Position numbers and translations under genes: made by a program. This document shows, one piece after another, positions 54,426 to 57,023 of a stretch of 57,023 nt of DNA. Source of the DNA: Aphelidium insulamus (taxonomy: Eukaryota; Aphelidiomycota; Aphelidea; Aphelidiaceae); contig JAZDSV010000060.1 in assembly GCA_036784855.1 (NCBI GenBank), forward strand, positions 20,001 through 77,023. Reading direction: 5' to 3'. A model generated the notes under the pieces. That model made no database searches. It had not been told where the DNA came from and was given only the letters and a program-made list of their open reading frames with translations. Numbering within the stretch: the stretch's first letter is position 1; each line of letters begins with the position of its first letter.

Positions 54426-56889
54426 CTACTTCTCCTTCTGTTTCGATGACTGCTGTTTCTGATGCTGCAGATTCCTCTCCTTCTGCGCCGCCGCAACCAG
54501 AAGCAAAAAGTCATTCACATCTACGCCGTCGCGGACAAGATCTTCTTGCGACGACATCACGTGAGTCAGGAAAGCGTTGTCGGCATCAGGAATGGCAGTC
54601 TGCAACAATGACTTGATGGCAGCCAAATCGGCAACCACGCCATCACCGTCGCGATCGGCCTGCAAGAATGCCGCACGAAGCCGGCTCAGCTCGTCGCCAT
54701 TGAACGACGCCCGACTGCGGCCGGCCTCGAGTCCCATTGTGTTCAGGAAACGCATAGTGTCGGCTTTCTCTTGCGCACACCGCTCCGCCGACCATCCGAG
54801 CTCCTCGGCCATAATTTCAATCACCCTGGGCAAGGATTCAAGCGCAGCCTGGGCATTCAAGAAGGCTAGACGCGTGCGCCGGGCAAGCACATCGGTGGCG
54901 GTACATGCGTACTCACGCCGGCAAGCATAGCGCACTTCGGCTTCGATAAAGTTGTACGGGTAGCTCAGCCGCAATCCCATCACGGGCCACCGTGAACCCG
55001 TAGTACCGGCCAGAGCGGCAATGGCCATAGCCCGGTCACCGTAATTGTGCAGCAGGTGCTGAGCAACTTCCGTCTCCAAACCGTACTGCTGAATCAAGTG
55101 GATGTAGTCTTGAGCGCGGTAGCCGTGTGTTCCCACCAGCAGCAAGTCTTCGGTGCAGCACGCGGAGATAGGAGTGAGATTAAATACATCAATGGCGTGG
55201 TCGACGGCTTCCTCGGCCATCTTGCGGTATGTGGTCCACTTTCCACCAGCCACCGTGAGCAAACCAGACGGGCTGACGTAGACCAAGTGACTGCGGACCA
55301 GGGAGGCGGTGTTCTTGGCATGAGGATTGCGCACCAGCGGGCGGATGCCGGCCCATGCGGCCAGGACATCGCCGCGGCGCACCTTAATATCCGGACTGAG
55401 GTAATGGCTGACTTCCTTCAGAATGAACTCGATTTCCGCCTCTGACGGCACCGGATCATATGTGATGGGTGATGGGGCATCTGTGCGGGGATTAACGCTA
55501 TCTGCCGAAATTGCAAGTACATTTACCGACCTGTGGTGCCGGCCACGGTATTTCCTTCCCACGGGATAAAGAAGATGACGCGACCATCGCTTGTGCACGG
55601 ATCAATGAGACCCATATGAGCCGGGCTGATTCATAAGTTCAACCATAAAATGAAAAATAGTGCACTCTATGATTTCACACACCTGAAGTAGTGCGGCAAT
55701 ACGATATGCGTGCCGGCGGATGGTGCAATAAGATTCTGGCACTCTGGCTCGTCCATCTTGCGCAGCGAATCCGTAAATGGTCCGGTGGCATTAATGACAC
55801 CCTTGGCCCTGATTGTCCACTCGTTGCCAGTTAGGGCATCGCGCAGCTTGGCACCTGTAATCTTTGCCGGTGTACCGGCAGTTGAAGTCTCCTTTGTCAG
55901 TGCCGTAACCTCCACGTGGTTGGCCACATCGGCGCCGTAATGGTTGGCAGTAAGCGCCAGAGCCACATTCATTCGAGAGTCGTTCTGCTGACCTATTCAC
56001 GGACTTCAGTCTGGCCAGCACACAGCAATAATATGCCATACCATCATAGTACACGACAGCGCCGCACAGGTTGTCTGCCTGCAGCATGGGAAACTGTTCA
56101 AGCGCCTTCGACTTGGACAGGAAATACGACGACTGCAAGCCGCGAGTGGCGGCCACCAAATCATATGCTTTGCAGCCAAGCCAGTAATAGGGAACCTGCC
56201 ACCACCTGCACGCCGATAAGTACATGGAAGTAAACTAATCTATATACTGACTGGTAGATGGGGCACATTATCGGCAGCTGAGTCGCCAGATACGGCGCGA
56301 CCTTCAGTACTGTGTGACGCTCCGCCAAAGCTTCCTGCACCAGCTTGTACTGCTCGATATCCAGATCCCAGAACGCCTTCTCCAGGTAACGCACGCCGCC
56401 GTGCACCAACTTTGTCGAACGGCTACTAGTGCCGCTGCTAAAGTCATCACGCTCCACCAGGGCGACACGCAAACCACGTGCGGCCGCATCCACGGCCACA
56501 CCGCAACCGGTGGCCCCGCCTCCAACCACCAGCAGATCGTACTCGTTCGAGTCGGGATCGGCCTGCAGTCGGCGCAGTGTCTCGTCACGCGTGGGCGGCA
56601 CCCATCGCGTCACTTGGCGGACATTTTTCTGTCGCTCTAGCGGATGGTTGGGGTGGCCAGCAATCGGTAGTTGCGGCCGGGTGTCGGCACTATCAAGTAG
56701 CACGGTCTTTGTGCCGGGAACGGACGGGAGCTGGAACCGGCGACGCCATCGGTCCCGGATCGCGGAATCGCCATCAGCGCGGCCATCACCCTGGAGCAGC
56801 CAAGCGCCAACACCGGCAACGCATGCCACAGACCCCACCGCACCCGCAATGTAGCGTCGGCGATGCACCCGTGAAGCCACCCTCAACAT
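54426..56889 (-). CDS. GUT2: GUT2, mitochondrial FAD-dependent glycerol-3-phosphate dehydrogenase
   Basis: Inner-membrane enzyme that oxidises glycerol-3-phosphate to dihydroxyacetone phosphate and passes electrons to ubiquinone. The first ATG is at 56889 (MLRVASRVHRRRYIAG), an Arg-rich presequence followed by a hydrophobic stretch; further upstream sequence is open but has no ATG. FAD motif VVGGGATGCGVAVDAAARG at about 56540; then RDDFSSGTSSRSTKLVHGG and GVRYLEKAFWDL. Introns near 56255-56210, 56038-55990, 55680-55625 and 55540-55485 interrupt it. GVINATGPFTDSLR, SAGTHIVLPHY, and VAGGKWTTYRKMAEEAVDHA follow. The C-terminus carries an EF-hand region (QADRDGDGVVADLAA), as in the calcium-sensitive animal and fungal forms. 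Stop at 54426. Confidence 0.94.
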
Positions 56890-57023
56890 GGCTGTGCGTG
56901 TATGGACGTGACGGCGTGAAATATGGGCGACGTCACGCACAGTTGCGAACAGTCGCTGCGGTGTAAACAATCGGCTCCGTGGTGACAACGCGTTAAATGC
57001 GGGCTAAACTGGCATTGGTCGCG

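Noticed and set aside
56890-56988. Upstream extension of GUT2
   Set aside because: The frame is open but has no ATG; it would need a TTG start. The ATG at 56889 already gives a good mitochondrial presequence.
1-57023. CRISPR arrays, bacterial operons, rRNA or tRNA genes
   Set aside because: I saw no repeat-spacer pattern, no ribosome-binding-site operon layout and no convincing tRNA or rRNA. A tRNA scan would be the decisive check.

Overview
The window reads as nuclear DNA of a fungus. Almost every gene is a recognisable eukaryotic or fungal one, and most are split by short introns (about 32-130 nt, mostly GT-AG, often GTATGT or GTACGT donors). The spaces between genes are short and hold no bacterial operon signals. 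A Dicer-type RNase III, a class C GPCR-like receptor, a PYROXD1-type oxidoreductase and an animal-like short MIA40 fit an early-diverging (zygomycete- or chytrid-grade) fungus better than a yeast. That placement is inference from gene content; no rRNA or marker phylogeny was possible.

Layout. 1-2699 (+): C-terminal half of a Dicer-like protein. 2714-4104 (-): small multi-pass membrane protein. 4290-5481 (-): saposin-domain membrane protein. 5768-7688 (+): PYROXD1 relative with apparent reading-frame damage. 7780-8534 (+): calcineurin B. 9274-11170 (+): ALG11. 11201-12079 (-): type I membrane protein. 12148-13896 (-): squalene synthase. 14168-15323 (-): MTQ1/PrmC methyltransferase. 15345-19078 (-): class C GPCR-like receptor. 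19439-20614 (+): OMS1-like methyltransferase. 20662-21933 (+): PER1/PGAP3. 22660-24622 (+): adenylate-kinase-fold protein. 24637-24969 (-): small mitochondrial-type protein. 25021-28170: MULE transposon with a 9-bp target duplication. 28309-30282 (-): GPR107/PTM1-like 7TM protein. 30388-30936 (-): MIA40. 31525-32629 (+): SEC62. 32728-35450 (-): CLASP/STU1. 35648-36598 (-): type I membrane protein. 37268-38369 (+): NF-YC/HAP5. 38579-43395 (+): P4-ATPase flippase. 43424-46665 (-): TOF1/SWI1. 46692-49782 (+): RAD16. 50418-51372 (-): VTI1 SNARE. 52111-53939 (+): CDS1. 54426-56889 (-): GUT2.

The genes do not form a pathway cluster. Loose themes are the secretory and membrane system (ALG11, PER1, SEC62, P4-ATPase, VTI1, CDS1, squalene synthase), mitochondria (MIA40, OMS1-like, MTQ1, GUT2), and genome maintenance (TOF1 and RAD16, divergent with only 26 bp between start codons). 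The most notable items are the MULE with its exact 9-bp duplication, the apparently decayed PYROXD1 gene, the receptor pairing a bacterial-type solute-binding ectodomain with a class C 7TM core, and a roughly 430-bp TATG repeat that is open in frame with the start of CDS1. I did not find a convincing new multi-gene system. Exon joins were made by eye and some splice sites may be off by a few bases.
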